From DASYML01 sp036399835 (GTDB taxonomy: Bacteria > Acidobacteriota > Blastocatellia > Pyrinomonadales > Pyrinomonadaceae), in NCBI GenBank assembly GCA_036399835.1, contig DASWMI010000217.1, positions 1 through 31,387 of the forward strand: a stretch of DNA of 31,387 nucleotides. Reading direction: 5' to 3'. Below the pieces are notes generated by a model. It was not told the origin of the DNA, made no database searches, and saw only the letters and a list, made by a program, of their open reading frames with translations. This document shows, one piece after another, positions 1 through 8,199 of the stretch. The stretch's first letter is position 1. Each line of letters begins with the position of its first letter. A program made the position numbers and the translations under genes.

Positions 1-23
1 TTTTCGCGCTTCTCCCACAAAGG

Positions 24-66
24 CTTTTCATGCGGGTTGCGCCGGGAGCGCAGCCCGCATGAAAAG
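24..66. terminator. Strong inverted repeat downstream of the receptor gene, probable terminator
   Basis: Perfect 13-bp arms (24-36 and 54-66, CTTTTCATGCGGG and its complement) continue inward through TGCGC/GCGCA with one wobble, leaving a 5-nt loop at 43-47. It begins 8 bp after the receptor stop codon on the minus strand, so termination or 3'-end protection of that transcript is likely. There is no long U-tract after the stem. Confidence 0.55.
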
Positions 67-74
67 CAAGGAGC

Positions 75-3000
75 TTAGAACTGGAACTTGACGCCCAGCC
101 TGAGTGATGACGGGAACTGGAAGATCAATCCAGAACCGTAGAAGGGGTTGCGCACAGGCGGAACGCCCGTGACACCGCTGTTGATGGTGAACGTCTGGTC
201 CAGCGTCAGAGCGCGCTGGCTGTTGAAGACGTTGAACCAGTCAACCTGGAAGCGCAGTTGCTTGTTCTCGCTGAAAACTATCGGATAGTAAGCACCGAGG
301 TCCAGGTTCATGGTCATGGGCGCGCGGGTTGAACCGACAGCGCTCTCGACACCAGCCGAGCCGCCGGTCACCGTGGCTCCCGTATTCGGGATGATGGCCG
401 TGCCGCGCGGGACTGCGAAGCCTTCGTTGTTTCCATACACGGGGTGCGGAATCAACTGGTTGAACGGAAGACCCGACTGCGCATAGAAGTTGCCGGAAAC
501 CGTCAACTTGAACGGCGTGCGGTAGCTGCCGTTGAACTTGAAGACATGCGGACGGTCATTGGGCAGGCGTCCGTATGTATTCGCCAGCAGGCTGGTCAGA
601 TCGAACAGCGAAGTGATGTTCGGGTCAGACTGGCCGTTGTCGTTGCGGAACAGTCCTTCGTAGTTACCGATGAGGCTTGAGAAGACGTAGGAAGCGATGA
701 ACTGGTAGTTGTTCGTGAAACGCTTCGTGGCCGAAACCTCAAACGCACGATAGTAGCGACGGGCTGGTCCAAAACACTGCGGGGCGACGAGGAATGAACC
801 CGGATGGTCAAGGTCAGGGACACCATTACAGGCCAGGAGTTCCGTCGTGTTCGCCGCATAGCGGCCAGGGTTAAAGAGGAAATAGTGCTCGCCGTCGTCG
901 AAGGAGCCATCCTCGATGACCTCATCCTGCGCGCGATAGACGCCGCGGAAGCTGAGGGCCAGGTCTTTGGCTGCTTCAAACTCAACACCGGCTGAGAACT
1001 CGTTGACGGTCTGCGGCTTGAGACCCTGGTCAATCGGGGTCGCATCCGCGCCGAGGTTGACCGCCGCAAAGTTGGCGCTGATGCCCGGCACGATGATGGC
1101 ATTGGGCGGAGCATTGTAGCGGTTGACGTTGAAGTTCTTGTCGGTCTGCGAGTCTCCGCCACCGGCACGCACGTTCAGGTCAAGCGGAATGGGCGTCTCA
1201 AGGTAACGCGCAAAGTTAAAGAAGAGCTTGCCTTTGCCCTTGCCCGTGAAATCCCAGACCACGCCGAGGCGCGGCTGCGTGTTGGAGATAAAGTCGTTGA
1301 GCTTCAGGTAGGTGATGCCGCCTTCGCCATAAGCCTGCTGGTAATCCCAGCGCAGACCCATGTTGATCTGGATGTTCTGCGTCAGCTTATAGTCGTCCTG
1401 AATGTAAAAGCTCTCGACGTTGGTAAAGGTGTTGGCGACCAGCTCGAAGTCGCGAACGCGTGTGCTCAGACGAACCAGGAACGGATTGTTGAGCGCTTCA
1501 GCTTCCGTGATGGTCGCGTTGACCGCACTGGTGATGCCTGCGGGCGCACCGCCACCGGCGACTAAAGCGGCTGCGACGGTCGCGGCTGCTGCCGACGGAC
1601 ACACAATCTGCGTGGTCCTCACGGTGCAAACGCTAAAGCTGTTGCTGGCGACGCGGTAGCCGTTGACAGTGTTGTTATTTGCCACCTGCATCGGCAGGTT
1701 GTTCGGGTTAGCGTAGGTGCGGGTCGGACCGCTGGAGAGCTGCGTAATATCGTAGATATTACGGAACCACTCTGCGCCATACTTGAAGGTATGCGGTCCG
1801 TAGATGCTCTGGAATCTGGCCGCCAGTTCATAGCGGTTGCGATCCTGAGTCGAATAGAGACCGAAGCCGGGGCCGCGCAGGAAGTTGCGCTGCAACGTGC
1901 CGCCGCGTCCGTCCACGAAGTCTACAAAACCCGTGCCTGCTCTGGTGCTGTCAATGTTGGTCGTCGTGACGGGCAGGACCGCGCCGCCCCTCAAGACCGC
2001 GAAGGTATCGTTCTGCAAGGGCGCATCCAATCCGGTTTGGAGCGGAATGGTGTTGGCGCGCTGGAAGTGCAGACCGCCGGAAAACTCACCGATGAACTTC
2101 TGGCTAAAGGTTGAGTTCAAGCGGAAAGCGTAGTTGTGGCCGCCCGTTTCCTGTCTGCCGAGGAAGGCGTCAACGTTGTCGCCGAAACCGGAGACGTTCG
2201 TCAAAGCCGCTGTCGCCAGGAAGCCTTCAACCTTGGTGAAATCGCCAAAGGTCGAGAGCGTCAGCGTGTTGTTCTGGTTAACGGCCCACGTCAGCTTGCC
2301 CGCATAGAAGGGCGTGCTCACCTTGTTCTCGACATTCTGATGGAACGTCTGTGTCAGATAGTTATTGGTCCGGCGCTGCGGGTTGAAGGCCCCGAAGAAC
2401 CAGAGCTTGTCCTTCATGATCGGACCGCCGATGTCGCCGCCGAGGTCAGCTTCTGAGAAGCCGTTCGGGGCCGAACCGGTGAAGGGCAGGTTCTTGGTCT
2501 CGCGGACAAAGCTCTTCGAGGTGAAATAACCGAAGAGGTCGCCGTGAAACTCGTTACTGCCGCTCTTGGTGATGACGTTAAAGATACCACCGGTCGCCCT
2601 GCCGTACTCAGCGCCATAGGCTCCGGTCTTGACTTCCACTTCCTGCACAAACTCGAAGGGAAGGTTCGCGCCCGAGCCGCCGAAGGCCGGGTCAGTAGTA
2701 TTGATGCCATCGAGAATGTAGTTGTTCTCAGGACCGGACGAGCCGCTGACCGAAGGGTCGCGCTCGCGACCCGAAGCATCGCGCAGGCCCGAACGGACAA
2801 CGGTCGGGGCGATCGTGTAGAGGCCCTGCACCGTGCGCGAGGTCGGGAAGTTTGAGAACTGCTCGGTCGAGACGTTGGTGCCACGCGTGGTGGTCGTCAC
2901 GTCAACGGTTGCGCCCGAGGTATCGGTCACAGTCACGGAGGCGGTAGCGCCTGCGGGCTGTAGCTTGATTTCGAGCGCCGAGCTGCGAGAGATGTTGACC

Positions 3001-3302
3001 TCGACCTCCTGCTGCTCGAACCTGCCAAAGCCGCTCGCGGCTTCGACGATGACATTATATCTTCCCGGAGGAAGACTGAGGATGCGATAGCGACCTTCGG
3101 CATCGCTGGTCGCCGACCGAGGGCTGATTAAGTTAGAACTGGTGACGGTCACGGTCACGCCGGGAACGGCAGCGCCGTTGACGTCTACCACCTGTCCCTC
3201 AATCGTACCCGTCGTTGATGTCTGGGCCACAATGCTGGTCGCAAAAAGCGACAGGCTCAGAGCAATCATCGCCGTGATAATAAATTTCAGGGAAACTTTC
3301 AT
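75..3302 (-). CDS. Oar-like TonB-dependent outer-membrane receptor with carboxypeptidase-regulatory N-terminal domain
   Basis: A 1075-aa outer-membrane beta-barrel protein. The start is the ATG at 3302: it follows AAAGGAATTGAGC and is followed directly by a signal peptide (MKVSLKFIITAMIALSLSLF, cleavage near AQ/TS around residue 27). An upstream in-frame start exists but precedes no signal sequence. Residues about 30-115 form a carboxypeptidase-regulatory-like beta-sandwich (GTIEGQVVD, LPPGRYNV). Residues about 135-250 resemble a TonB receptor plug (NNYILDGINTTDP, FVQEVEVKTGAYGAEYGRATGG). The rest is barrel, ending in KFQF with the C-terminal aromatic residue typical of BAM substrates. The family (Oar/SusC-like, abundant in Acidobacteriota) takes up large substrates using TonB energy; the substrate here cannot be read. 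A gene encoding a TonB C-terminal-domain protein lies at 5856-6761. Confidence 0.93.
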   Translation of the reverse strand: MKVSLKFIITAMIALSLSLFATSIVAQTSTTGTIEGQVVDVNGAAVPGVTVTVTSSNLISPRSATSDAEGRYRILSLPPGRYNVIVEAASGFGRFEQQEVEVNISRSSALEIKLQPAGATASVTVTDTSGATVDVTTTTRGTNVSTEQFSNFPTSRTVQGLYTIAPTVVRSGLRDASGRERDPSVSGSSGPENNYILDGINTTDPAFGGSGANLPFEFVQEVEVKTGAYGAEYGRATGGIFNVITKSGSNEFHGDLFGYFTSKSFVRETKNLPFTGSAPNGFSEADLGGDIGGPIMKDKLWFFGAFNPQRRTNNYLTQTFHQNVENKVSTPFYAGKLTWAVNQNNTLTLSTFGDFTKVEGFLATAALTNVSGFGDNVDAFLGRQETGGHNYAFRLNSTFSQKFIGEFSGGLHFQRANTIPLQTGLDAPLQNDTFAVLRGGAVLPVTTTNIDSTRAGTGFVDFVDGRGGTLQRNFLRGPGFGLYSTQDRNRYELAARFQSIYGPHTFKYGAEWFRNIYDITQLSSGPTRTYANPNNLPMQVANNNTVNGYRVASNSFSVCTVRTTQIVCPSAAAATVAAALVAGGGAPAGITSAVNATITEAEALNNPFLVRLSTRVRDFELVANTFTNVESFYIQDDYKLTQNIQINMGLRWDYQQAYGEGGITYLKLNDFISNTQPRLGVVWDFTGKGKGKLFFNFARYLETPIPLDLNVRAGGGDSQTDKNFNVNRYNAPPNAIIVPGISANFAAVNLGADATPIDQGLKPQTVNEFSAGVEFEAAKDLALSFRGVYRAQDEVIEDGSFDDGEHYFLFNPGRYAANTTELLACNGVPDLDHPGSFLVAPQCFGPARRYYRAFEVSATKRFTNNYQFIASYVFSSLIGNYEGLFRNDNGQSDPNITSLFDLTSLLANTYGRLPNDRPHVFKFNGSYRTPFKLTVSGNFYAQSGLPFNQLIPHPVYGNNEGFAVPRGTAIIPNTGATVTGGSAGVESAVGSTRAPMTMNLDLGAYYPIVFSENKQLRFQVDWFNVFNSQRALTLDQTFTINSGVTGVPPVRNPFYGSGLIFQFPSSLRLGVKFQF

Positions 3303-3403
3303 GCTCAATTCCTTTCGTAGATTGACTAGTTCCTCATGCTGAAGATGCCGCCTGTCCGGCACCGCAGTCCAAGCTTGCCAGCTCAGGCAAACCGTGCGGG
3401 GCA

Positions 3404-3431
3404 TCTATAAGAATAGGACTCTTTTTGTAAA
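3404..3431 (-). promoter_or_regulatory. Candidate sigma70-type promoter of the receptor gene
   Basis: On the minus strand, TTTACA (3431-3426) is followed after 16 bp by TATAGA (3409-3404). Transcription would start near 3397, giving a leader of about 95 nt before the ATG at 3302. The call is by eye. Confidence 0.45.
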
Positions 3432-3486
3432 CGCATACTTCCTGCGCCGCCAATTCTGCAACTCCCATGCCCACATTTGCGTTTAC
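3427..3486. promoter_or_regulatory. Inverted repeat overlapping the receptor promoter, possible operator
   Basis: GTAAACGCA at 3427-3435 is repeated as its exact complement TGCGTTTAC at 3478-3486, with 42 bp between them. The left arm overlaps the candidate -35 element of the receptor promoter. Such spacing would suit a dimeric or looping regulator, but no regulator is identified. Confidence 0.35.
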
Positions 3487-3822
3487 AGCGTAATCCTATC
3501 TGCTTCAAAAGTTTAGCCGGAGTCCGTGACCCCTCGCGGAAGGCTTAATATCCAAAAAAATGGTTATCCCGTTCAGAAATTCGGAATGGCGCGCGCCCCG
3601 CCCCCTGTGCGCAGGAGGTCGGCGCTCTCTCGCGGAGCGAGGCTGGCCCGGCGGCGACCAGGGGTTTGCGAGCAGGTCTTCTTGAACAATTCGATGGAGA
3701 GAGCTGCGATGAAAGTTTTCATCAGGCGGCCAGGCGCGCGTTGATGGTAAAGATGATAGAATCCATCGCGCGGGGCGCTTCAAACGCTAAACTTTCCAAA
3801 GGAACAAGACCGAAGAGAGCCG
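3487..3822. other. Intergenic region between the divergent receptor and HD-hydrolase genes
   Basis: About 336 bp with no convincing gene. Short reading frames on both strands have no family resemblance or ribosome-binding site. A small GC-rich hairpin around CGCTC...GAGCG lies near 3620-3640. A promoter for the gene starting at 3823 is expected here, but I could not pick one out. Confidence 0.5.
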
Positions 3823-5163
3823 GTGTCAGAGAGAATCTATCGCGATCCGGTCCACAACATCATTCGTCTGCGCACGGTGACGGACGAAGGACGGCTGATG
3901 GTGCGTCTGGTGGATGCGCCGGAGTTTCAACGCCTGCGCCGCATCAAGCAACTGGGCCTCGCGCTCTATACCTACCAGGGCGCGGAGCACTCGCGCTTTA
4001 CGCACTCTCTGGGTGTGCTCCACCTGATGACGCGCGTCCTGGACCGCCTCGGCGAGCATTACAACATCACGGCAGAGAATCGTGCGGCCACGCGCGCCGC
4101 CGCCTTGCTCCACGATGTCGGTCACGGGCCTTTCTCGCATGTCATGGAGAAGGTCTTGAACGTCCATCATGAAGACTGGACCGTGCGCGCAGTCTTGAGC
4201 GAAGAGACTGACATCGGGCGCGAGCTGCGATGCTTTTCCGCAGACATGCCGGAGCGCGTGGCCTCTATCATAGAGGGCAAGTTTCAACCCGCCGCGCTGG
4301 CCCAGCTCGTCTCCTCGCAACTGGACGTTGACCGGATGGATTATCTGCTCCGCGACTCTTTGATGACGGGCGCGAAATATGGCATCTATGATCTCGAATG
4401 GATTATCAACGCGCTCCAGATTGACGAAGAGAACGACCGCATCTACGTGGCTGCGCGCGGACTCTATGCCGTCGAAGAATACTTGCAGGCTCGCTACTAC
4501 ATGTTTCGACAGGTCTACTTTCATCGCACGCTGCGCTCAGCCGAAGCGGTCCTGCGCTCTGCCCTTCGCCGCGCTCTCGAATTGCTCCAGGCGGGACAGC
4601 CTATCTGGTGCGCTTCCGGCTCGGCCTTTGAAAAGTTTCTCCACCGCGAGCCTCTGACTATCACTGAGCATCTTGAGATGGACGATTCCGATGTCCTCTT
4701 TCACATCAAGCAATGGCAGCGCGAGCCGGACCAGGTCTTGAGCGACCTCAGCCGTCGCTTCGTCGGTCGCCGTCTCTTTAAGGCGATTGACCTGGATATG
4801 CCCGAAGACGAGCGCGCGGATTTTCTGGCCGAGGCCCGCTCGGCGACGATGCGCGCGGGCTTTGCTCCCGAATACTATTTTATAGAAGACCACGCGGGCG
4901 ATGTGCCTTACTACTCCTACTATACTGCGGAGGGCGCTGAGCCGAAGGCGCGTATCTATGTCGAAGACGGCTACGCGCGACCCGCTATAAGAGAGATTAG
5001 CGAGGTCAGCGAGGCCGTGCGCGGTCTCCAACGCTACCAGCTCAACCGCGTCTGCTTTCCGCCGGAAGTCAAGGATGAAGTCTATGCTCTTTATCACGCG
5101 GCTGCGCCGTCGCGCGAGATTGGCTCAAAGGGCGGAATAGAAGTTGGGCGAGCTTCCTCTTGA
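3823..5163 (+). CDS. HD-domain phosphohydrolase, dGTPase/SAMHD1-like
   Basis: A 446-aa cytosolic HD-superfamily protein. It begins at a GTG (3823) preceded by GAAGAGAG. The metal-site residues are visible: H56/H61 in AEHSRFTHSLGV, H97-D98 in ALLHDVGHGPFSH, and the downstream aspartates in SSQLDVDRMDYLLRDS (about 165-179), which is the signature of the YdhJ/SAMHD1-like dGTPase branch rather than a GGDEF- or ppGpp-type HD protein. Members hydrolyse dNTPs to nucleoside plus triphosphate or act on other nucleotides; the exact substrate cannot be read. The next gene begins 31 bp downstream on the same strand. Confidence 0.88.
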   Translation: MSERIYRDPVHNIIRLRTVTDEGRLMVRLVDAPEFQRLRRIKQLGLALYTYQGAEHSRFTHSLGVLHLMTRVLDRLGEHYNITAENRAATRAAALLHDVGHGPFSHVMEKVLNVHHEDWTVRAVLSEETDIGRELRCFSADMPERVASIIEGKFQPAALAQLVSSQLDVDRMDYLLRDSLMTGAKYGIYDLEWIINALQIDEENDRIYVAARGLYAVEEYLQARYYMFRQVYFHRTLRSAEAVLRSALRRALELLQAGQPIWCASGSAFEKFLHREPLTITEHLEMDDSDVLFHIKQWQREPDQVLSDLSRRFVGRRLFKAIDLDMPEDERADFLAEARSATMRAGFAPEYYFIEDHAGDVPYYSYYTAEGAEPKARIYVEDGYARPAIREISEVSEAVRGLQRYQLNRVCFPPEVKDEVYALYHAAAPSREIGSKGGIEVGRASS

Positions 5164-5194
5164 TGTTTAATCAATGGATGGAGAGAACGAATCA

Positions 5195-5827
5195 ATGAAT
5201 TTCGGCTTTCTGCTTTTCCCTGACGCTGAAGAACTGGATTTTGTCGGTCCCTGGGAGATCGTCGCGGCTTGGAGCAAGTATGCGGGTGGACCAGAGCGTT
5301 GTCTGACGGTGAGCGAGGCTGGCGGCGAAGTGCGCTGCGCGAAGGGGATGAGGATGATTGCGGACGAGAGTTTCGAGTCGTGCCCGCCGCTCGATTACCT
5401 TTTGATTCCAGGCGGGCAGGGGACGCGCAGCGAAGTTAATAATATTGCGCTGATAGATTTTGTGCGCCGCCAGGCCGCTTCATGCAAAGAGGTGCTCTCG
5501 GTCTGCACGGGCGCTTTTATCTTGCAGGCCGCGGGCTTGCTCGAAGGGAAAAGGGCTACGACGCACTGGGCATCGCTCGGACGGCTGCGAGAATTCGCGG
5601 ATGTCTCCGTGGATGAAAAGCGTTTCGTGCGCGACGGCCACGTCTGGACCGCCGCCGGAGTCTCTGCGGGGATAGACCTCGCGCTCGCCCTCGTCGCGGA
5701 CCAATCGGGCGAAGAGGCCGCCAGCCGCGTACAGCTCTACGTGGAATATTACCCGGAAGGCAAACGTTTCGGGCGCGAGCATCTTAACGAGCAGTCTCCC
5801 GCTTATCTGAAATCCGCAGTCTCTTAA
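5195..5827 (+). CDS. DJ-1/PfpI family (type 1 glutamine amidotransferase-like) protein
   Basis: A 210-aa protein of the DJ-1/PfpI superfamily. I take the ATG at 5195 because GGAGAG lies about 9 nt upstream and the fold starts immediately (MNFGFLLFPDAEELDFVGPWE); an ATG at 5174 would add seven residues. The nucleophile elbow is SVCTGAFIL with Cys104, and ATTHWAS follows near residue 121-127, as in the isonitrile hydratase-like and AraC N-terminal subgroup. The conserved acidic residue sits in the DFVGPWE segment. No DNA-binding HTH follows, so it is a free-standing enzyme-like domain. Substrate unknown; isonitrile hydratase, glyoxalase III or chaperone-like roles are known in the superfamily. 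Confidence 0.85.
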   Translation: MNFGFLLFPDAEELDFVGPWEIVAAWSKYAGGPERCLTVSEAGGEVRCAKGMRMIADESFESCPPLDYLLIPGGQGTRSEVNNIALIDFVRRQAASCKEVLSVCTGAFILQAAGLLEGKRATTHWASLGRLREFADVSVDEKRFVRDGHVWTAAGVSAGIDLALALVADQSGEEAASRVQLYVEYYPEGKRFGREHLNEQSPAYLKSAVS

Positions 5828-5855
5828 ATAGCTCGCCATCCTTCGACCGACTGCG

Positions 5856-6761
5856 ATGAAGCTTCGCGCCGTCTTTATCTTCGCCTTGCTTTTTCTCTGT
5901 ACGCCAGCGCCGTGCGCGGATGCGCGGACGAGCGCGCGGCGCGTGCGTCTGGCCGTGCTGGATTTCGGCGAGACGGATAACGCGCGTCGCCTCTCGGACC
6001 AGTTCTCCAAGATGCTCTCTGCGGACGCAGAGCTTTTGATGGTTGATCGTGATGAAGCACGCGCGGCGGCGCGCGGCATAGGCTACAGCGGGTCGCTCAA
6101 CATGACTCTGGCTGAAGCGCGCGACCTCGGCGCGGCCATCGGCTGCGATTTTTATCTGACGGGCGATGCGCAGTCTCTGCGTCGCTCGCCCTCGGATGCG
6201 CCCGTCTATTATGAAGCCTACGCCTCTGTCTTTCTGGTCAGCGCGCGGACGGGCCGCCTGCGTCTGTGGGAGCGACAGAGCTTTCGCGCAGAGACAATGG
6301 AAGCAGCCTGGCGGCTCTTGCTTGCCTCCTTTGAGAGCCGCGAGACGCTGAAGCTTTACACAGACGCGCTGCGCCGCGCAGAGGAGGATGAGAGGCGCGC
6401 GCGCGAGATGGCTCTGGTCTGGAACGCGCCCTTGATAGAGGAAGTGCCGGAAGAGGGAAGCGCGGCGGCTGCGAGTTTGCGCGTGCCGCAACCCTTTCGC
6501 AGGCTGCGTCCCGTTTATACTGAAGCGGCTGCGCGGGCTGAGGTCGAGGCGACCGTTGACCTGCTGGTTGACATAGACGCTGCGGGCGAAGTCGCGCGCG
6601 TGGAGGTCGTCCGCTGGGCAGGCTTCGGGCTTGATGAAGCGAGCGTGGACGCTGTGCGCCGGATGCACTTTCGCCCGGCGATGCGCCAGGGCTTGGCGAT
6701 TCCTTTGCGCGTCCTGCTCCGCTATAATTTCCGCAAGCCTCCGAAAGAAGAGAAAAGGTAA
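5856..6761 (+). CDS. Secreted protein with TonB C-terminal domain
   Basis: A 301-aa exported protein. Residues 1-23 are a signal peptide (MKLRAVFIFALLFLCTPAPC...). Residues about 30-170 form an alpha/beta region reminiscent of periplasmic CsgG/TolB-N-like folds (VRLAVLDFGETDNARRLSDQ, SNMTLAEARDLGAAIGCDFYLTG-like strand pattern). The last about 90 residues match the TonB C-terminal family (VEATVDLLVDIDAAGEV, DAVRRMHFRPAMRQG, LRVLLRYNFR). The usual TonB layout, a membrane anchor with a proline-rich linker, is absent, so it probably does not energise receptors in the classic way. It is followed after 23 bp by the S41 protein gene. The ribosome-binding site is weak. The N-terminal assignment is tentative; the C-terminal one is firm. 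Confidence 0.75.
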   Translation: MKLRAVFIFALLFLCTPAPCADARTSARRVRLAVLDFGETDNARRLSDQFSKMLSADAELLMVDRDEARAAARGIGYSGSLNMTLAEARDLGAAIGCDFYLTGDAQSLRRSPSDAPVYYEAYASVFLVSARTGRLRLWERQSFRAETMEAAWRLLLASFESRETLKLYTDALRRAEEDERRAREMALVWNAPLIEEVPEEGSAAAASLRVPQPFRRLRPVYTEAAARAEVEATVDLLVDIDAAGEVARVEVVRWAGFGLDEASVDAVRRMHFRPAMRQGLAIPLRVLLRYNFRKPPKEEKR

Positions 6762-6763
6762 AG

Positions 6764-6777
6764 GTCAAAGGGTCAAA
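6764..6777. repeat. Short word shared with the region downstream of groEL
   Basis: GTCAAAGGGTCAAA at 6764-6777 occurs again exactly at 21922-21935 just after groEL. Here it lies in the 23-bp gap between two genes and is flanked by AAGGTAAAG and AAAAGCCAAAG, so the gap reads as a half-copy of the word-repeat elements seen elsewhere in the window. Confidence 0.5.
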
Positions 6778-6784
6778 AGCCAAA

Positions 6785-8104
6785 GTGCGAAAGTCCGTCC
6801 AAGATCAACTCTCCCTGCGCTCATGCGCGCTCGCCCTGCTGCTCTGCTTCGCTGTCGCCGCGCCCTCCTTCGCGCAGGCAGTCGGTTCGAGGGGAGTCAA
6901 CACGCTCGCGCGCGAAGGCCGCCTCGCCGTCTTCGATGATGTCTGGCAGACCATCAACGCGCGATATTACGACCCGAACTTTCACGGCGTAGACTGGCAG
7001 GCACAGCGCGCAGCCTTTCGTCCGCTCGCCGCAGAGGCTCAGAGCGCCGCGGAATTTTACGCGGTCCTGCGTGGCATGCTGCGTAATTTGCAGGATGCGC
7101 ACACGCGCGTTTATGCGCCGGATGAAAGGTTCGACTGGCATCGCCCGCGCTTTATCAGCGTCGGCCTCTCCGTCCGCGAGGTGGCGGGCCAGCCCGTAGT
7201 GGTCCAGGTCGAGCGCGGCTCTGAAGCAGAACGCGCGGGGCTGCGCGTGGGCGATACCATCAACAGTATTGACGGCAGGTCCGCGCTCAATCTCTTTGCG
7301 CACAAACTGAAAGAGCAGGCAGGCTCTTCGACGCCCGCCGCCGCGCGCTTTCGAGCGATGGCGATGATCTTTGAAGGCTCGCGTGACTCCATCGTGAGCG
7401 TCGTCTGGACAGACAATAAAGGTAAAGAGAGACAGGCCAGCCTGCGGCGCGAATGGCGCGAGCGCGATACGTCTTTGCACGTGCGGAGCGTTGGCAGCGG
7501 TTACGCACTGGTCCAGCTCAATGCTTTCACGCCGGAGGCTGCGCAGGAATTCCTGCGCTTGATGCGAGGCAGGCTGAGGGAGGCGCGCGGACTCGTCCTG
7601 GATTTAAGGAGCAACGGCGGCGGCGAAGCCGAAGTAATGACGGAGTTGGCCTCGCTCTTTCTGCCGCCGGGCCGGAGCCTGGGCCAGTTCATAGACCGAC
7701 AGGGCCGCGTCGCCTTCGTCCCGCAGACGCGCACCAACTTTATCTTTACCGCCGAGCCGCTCATACGCTTTCAACACCCGCTCGTCATTCTCACCAGCGA
7801 GAGAACCTCCAGCGCCGCCGAAATCTTTGTCGCCGCCATGACGGAAGCGCGCCGCGCCTACATCGTCGGTGGACCAACTTGCGGCTGCGTGCTTGCCATC
7901 CGCCGTCGCCACACGCTGCCGGACGGCGGCGAGCTGTATGTCAGCGAGATGGACTATCGCACGGCCACAGGCACGCGCCTCGAAGGTCGCGGCCTCACCC
8001 CGGATGAATCCGTCACGCTCGACTGCCAAGACCTGCGCGCACACCGCGACCGCACCATAGACCGCGCTATAGAACAGCTCAAGAGCATGAGCGAAGAGCG
8101 ATAA
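6785..8104 (+). CDS. S41 family (C-terminal processing protease-like) secreted protein, atypical active site
   Basis: A 439-aa exported protein starting at a GTG (6785), with a signal peptide to about residue 31 (ALALLLCFAVAAPSFAQ). Residues about 45-115 are the N-terminal helical part, 125-225 a PDZ domain (VERGSEAERAGLRVGDTINS), and 235-415 the tail-specific protease fold (GLVLDLRSNGGG, LVILTSERTSSAAEIF). An ungapped comparison with E. coli Tsp places the nucleophile at Ser343, but the general-base lysine position (TFGK in Tsp) is Cys368 (GGPTCGCVL) and the Tsp glutamine position is Ile372. The protein may therefore be inactive, or use another base. It is unlikely to be the housekeeping CtpA. 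Family assignment is firm, activity is not. Confidence 0.85.
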   Translation: MRKSVQDQLSLRSCALALLLCFAVAAPSFAQAVGSRGVNTLAREGRLAVFDDVWQTINARYYDPNFHGVDWQAQRAAFRPLAAEAQSAAEFYAVLRGMLRNLQDAHTRVYAPDERFDWHRPRFISVGLSVREVAGQPVVVQVERGSEAERAGLRVGDTINSIDGRSALNLFAHKLKEQAGSSTPAAARFRAMAMIFEGSRDSIVSVVWTDNKGKERQASLRREWRERDTSLHVRSVGSGYALVQLNAFTPEAAQEFLRLMRGRLREARGLVLDLRSNGGGEAEVMTELASLFLPPGRSLGQFIDRQGRVAFVPQTRTNFIFTAEPLIRFQHPLVILTSERTSSAAEIFVAAMTEARRAYIVGGPTCGCVLAIRRRHTLPDGGELYVSEMDYRTATGTRLEGRGLTPDESVTLDCQDLRAHRDRTIDRAIEQLKSMSEER

Positions 8105-8199
8105 CTTAGCCTTCAAGTTCAAGCGCGCCGCCCCGTCCGCCTCGTGTTATCATACTGTCCCGTAAGCATCCGTCATAAAAAGAGTGCGATTTAAAAATC

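Noticed and set aside
596..1168. Open frames overlapping the receptor gene on both strands
   Set aside because: Arginine/serine-rich or low-complexity translations with no domain, all inside the receptor coding sequence.
3505..3783. Short open frames in the gap before the HD-domain gene
   Set aside because: No ribosome-binding site, no recognisable domain, and unusual composition (Arg/Pro-rich); more likely chance.
8105..8199. Magnesium (M-box) riboswitch upstream of the MgtE-N/CBS gene
   Set aside because: The gap is only 95 bp and shows none of the expected stems; an M-box aptamer is longer.
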